From an uncultured Clostridia bacterium (GTDB lineage: Bacteria > Bacillota > Clostridia > UBA1381): 15,774 bases of DNA. Shown here piece after piece: positions 14,472 through 15,774 of the stretch. The translations under genes and the position numbers were made by a program. The notes beneath the pieces were generated by a model. It had not been told where the DNA came from and did no database searches. It saw only the letters and a program-made list of their open reading frames with translations. Within the stretch, counting starts at the first letter, position 1. Each line of letters starts with the position of its first letter. Where the stretch lies: positions 1-15,774 of the forward strand of contig CAKSPN010000025.1 in assembly GCA_934481375.1 (NCBI GenBank). Reading direction: 5' to 3'.

Positions 14472-14924
14472 TTATCTGTGAATATACATTCTTGTCATAT
14501 CAGGTTCGTTATCGCCCTGAACCATACATAAAAATTCCCAGCCGTATCTTTCATAAAAGCCGATATGATCCGTAATCAAATAAACAGGAGTTACGGCTTT
14601 GGACTTCAAATCTTCCGTAACCATATTAAGCAAACGTCCCGCTATACCCTTACAGCGGTAATTTTCTTCCGTGTAAACGGCGCAGACATTCGGGGTAAGA
14701 TCCTTTCGGTTGTGAAAATCGTTTTCGATTACTCCCAAACCGCCTATAATTTTGCCGCCGTCCATGCAAAGATACCAGCCGTATTCCGTTTTCATATCAA
14801 GATAGGCTTCCATACATTCAAGGTACGCCGCTGTCGGAACGCCCCATTTGCAATGAAACCATTCGGCGGCTCGGTCTTTTAACTGCGGTTTTTGCCTTAA
14901 TGTGATATACAAATACTCGTCCAT
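14472..14924 (-). CDS. GNAT family N-acetyltransferase
   Basis: A 150-residue acetyltransferase that transfers acetyl from acetyl-CoA to an unknown amine. The core GNAT pattern is present: strand YGWYLCMDGGKIIGGLGVI, strand NVCAVYTEENYR, then the pyrophosphate-binding loop RCKGIAGRLL (90-99), and the closing GFYERYGWEFL typical of motif B. The N-terminal stretch KWGVPTAAYLECMEAYL resembles clostridial aminoglycoside-like GNATs, without clear substrate residues. The ATG at 14924 has only AAAGGA about 13 bases upstream, a weak ribosome site. It is the first gene of a two-gene unit with the RibD_C gene, driven by 14960-14987. Confidence 0.87.
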   Translation of the reverse strand: MDEYLYITLRQKPQLKDRAAEWFHCKWGVPTAAYLECMEAYLDMKTEYGWYLCMDGGKIIGGLGVIENDFHNRKDLTPNVCAVYTEENYRCKGIAGRLLNMVTEDLKSKAVTPVYLITDHIGFYERYGWEFLCMVQGDNEPDMTRMYIHR

Positions 14925-14959
14925 AATGTTTTAAATATCCTTTTTCAGAAATTATTTTT

Positions 14960-14987
14960 ATTATACCACCTTTGCCGCATAAGTCAA
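14960..14987 (-). promoter_or_regulatory. Sigma-A promoter of the GNAT-RibD_C operon
   Basis: On the minus strand TTGACT (14982-14987), a 16-base spacer and TATAAT (14960-14965); the predicted start is about 28 bases before the GNAT ATG. Confidence 0.75.
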
Positions 14988-15032
14988 CAGCAAAAATGAA
15001 TTATTTTTTATAAATAAATTCTCTTTGACCTC

Positions 15033-15061
15033 TTGCAAATCGTCAAGAGATATGATATAAT
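15033..15061 (+). promoter_or_regulatory. Sigma-A promoter of the small RNA
   Basis: TTGCAA (15033-15038), a 17-base spacer and TATAAT (15056-15061). No protein gene lies downstream on this strand; the only product would be the short structured RNA that follows. Confidence 0.75.
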
Positions 15062-15065
15062 ATAT

Positions 15066-15139
15066 ACATCAGCCGTAAGGGTTGATGTATGGTAAGGTAT
15101 GTTAGGTTTTTCGGAGTGCTTAGCAAACCTTACTTTTTT
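15066..15139 (+). ncRNA. Candidate small structured RNA of about 70 nt, unknown family
   Basis: A promoter is followed at once by two hairpins and a U-run. Hairpin 1: ACATCAGCC (15066-15074) with GGTTGATGT (15080-15088), one G-U pair, loop GTAAG. Hairpin 2: a 15-position stem (15092-15106 with 15119-15133) with two G-U pairs and one A-A mismatch, a 12-base loop (15107-15118, containing UCGGAGUG) and six U (15134-15139). The G-U pairs exist only on the plus strand. No useful ORF is present. The last two bases overlap the stop codon of the convergent recombinase gene. It does not match any riboswitch, SRP or tmRNA pattern I know. It may act in trans, or be antisense to the 3' end of the recombinase message. 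Confidence 0.6.
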
Positions 15140-15774
15140 ATATGTTCCAGACAATTTCGGCATTGCCTTCCTCATCTATGATTATACGGTTTACAATAAT
15201 TCCGCACACTCCCCTCTTTTCCTCAAAAGAAGCGTTTTTCCACTTTTTTAAAAGTTTCGGGGCGGTATCGACAGTCGGTTCGGCGTTTTCCGTTTCGGCT
15301 ATTCTTGCAAGCAATTCCTCTTTATCCGCTTTAAGCTTTTCGGCTTTCTTATTCAGAATTTCAAGCAGAGCAGAATTTATCTCCGTCCTTGTCAGAACGT
15401 CTGCTATCTTCCGCTCGGCAAGTTCTGCCGTTTTAAGCTTATTTTTCAGTTCGTTAAGTTCCATCGGCAGGCTTTTTCTTTTACCGCACTTTACCCCTTT
15501 CAGCGTTTCAAGCTTTTTGCCGATTTCAGCATAAACCATATCTTCAAGACTTTCGGCGTACAAAGTGGTTTTTGTGCCTTTACAGTCCTTAAAATGCGTT
15601 TTTCCCGTGCAGACAAAATATCTACGCACTTCACCGCCGCTTACTCTGCCTTTAATCGTGGTCATGGTTCTTCCGCAAATTCCGCAGATGATTTTACCGC
15701 CGAGCCAGCTTGTCTTATTTGACACGGCGTTTCTTATCTGCCTGTTTTTTGCAAGCTTTTTCTGACACTTAATC
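15138..15774 (-). CDS. Large serine recombinase, C-terminal part (5' end beyond window)
   Basis: The frame is open to the right edge: residues IKCQKKLAKNRQIRNA precede the GTG at 15725, so the gene starts outside the window. The visible ~212 residues match the C-terminal half of large serine recombinases. NKTSWLGGKIICGICGRTM with YFVCTG and FKDC forms the recombinase zinc ribbon (four cysteines), followed by a long coiled coil (~LPMELNELKNKLKTAELAERK to LLARIAETE) and the closing FEEKRGVCGIIVNRIIIDEEGNAEIVW. Such enzymes integrate and excise phages, conjugative transposons or the skin elements of spore-formers. The catalytic domain is not visible. It abuts the convergent small RNA gene, so an element boundary may lie close by. 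Confidence 0.9.
   Translation of the reverse strand, partial: IKCQKKLAKNRQIRNAVSNKTSWLGGKIICGICGRTMTTIKGRVSGGEVRRYFVCTGKTHFKDCKGTKTTLYAESLEDMVYAEIGKKLETLKGVKCGKRKSLPMELNELKNKLKTAELAERKIADVLTRTEINSALLEILNKKAEKLKADKEELLARIAETENAEPTVDTAPKLLKKWKNASFEEKRGVCGIIVNRIIIDEEGNAEIVWNI

Noticed and set aside
15138..15725. Complete 195-residue protein starting at GTG 15725
   Set aside because: The frame is open upstream to the window edge with recombinase-like sequence, so this is an internal codon of a longer gene.
1..15774. tRNA or rRNA genes
   Set aside because: No cloverleaf with TTCGAATC-type arms and no rRNA-like stretches were seen on either strand by eye.

Overview
The window looks like part of a low-to-mid GC, spore-forming, anaerobic Clostridia chromosome (Oscillospiraceae-like gut Firmicute; the genus cannot be named from sequence alone). 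The evidence is a full spo0A gene with its own 0A box, consensus sigma-A promoters, strong AAGGAGG-type ribosome sites, TTG and GTG starts, U-run terminators, and families common in gut Clostridia (DUF1275, DUF975, DUF4830, DUF378, and a giant fused acyl-CoA dehydratase activase).

Layout, left to right. Bases 1-165 hold the start of a truncated small membrane protein (minus strand) whose first codons lie inside a palindromic repeat (149-227). A DUF1275/YoaK-like membrane protein (249-962, minus) is divergent from a 1432-residue fused protein (1134-5432, plus) with two ASKHA activase domains, a Cys-rich linker and an HgdB-like region. Three perfect hairpins (5441-5526) separate it from convergent spo0A (5544-6326, minus). 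The spo0A upstream region holds a promoter, a 0A box and palindromes. An amino-acid ABC importer operon follows (minus; binding protein 8180-8974, permease 7459-8109, ATPase 6666-7445), with a hairpin between the first two genes. Next come a secreted YcdB-like/SLH protein (9139-11019, minus) and a divergent pyridoxamine kinase (11158-11997, plus).

Bases 11997-12291 form an unusual non-coding array of at least six hairpins. Several pair fully only in minus-strand RNA. To its right are a DUF975 membrane protein (12292-12888, minus), a DUF4830 protein (12979-13386, minus), a DUF378 mini-protein (13529-13726, plus), a RibD_C/GNAT operon (13776-14924, minus), an apparent small RNA gene (about 15066-15139, plus) and the C-terminal part of a large serine recombinase (15138 to the right edge, minus), which marks a mobile element extending past the window.

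Apart from the ABC operon and the RibD_C/GNAT pair, most genes appear to be single transcription units with recognisable promoters and terminators; no single pathway links them. The most unusual material is non-coding: the minus-strand hairpin array at 12.0-12.3 kb, with mutually exclusive pairings, and the independent small RNA at 15.07 kb beside the recombinase gene. The fused activase is a known family, but its physiological substrate is, as far as I know, unassigned.
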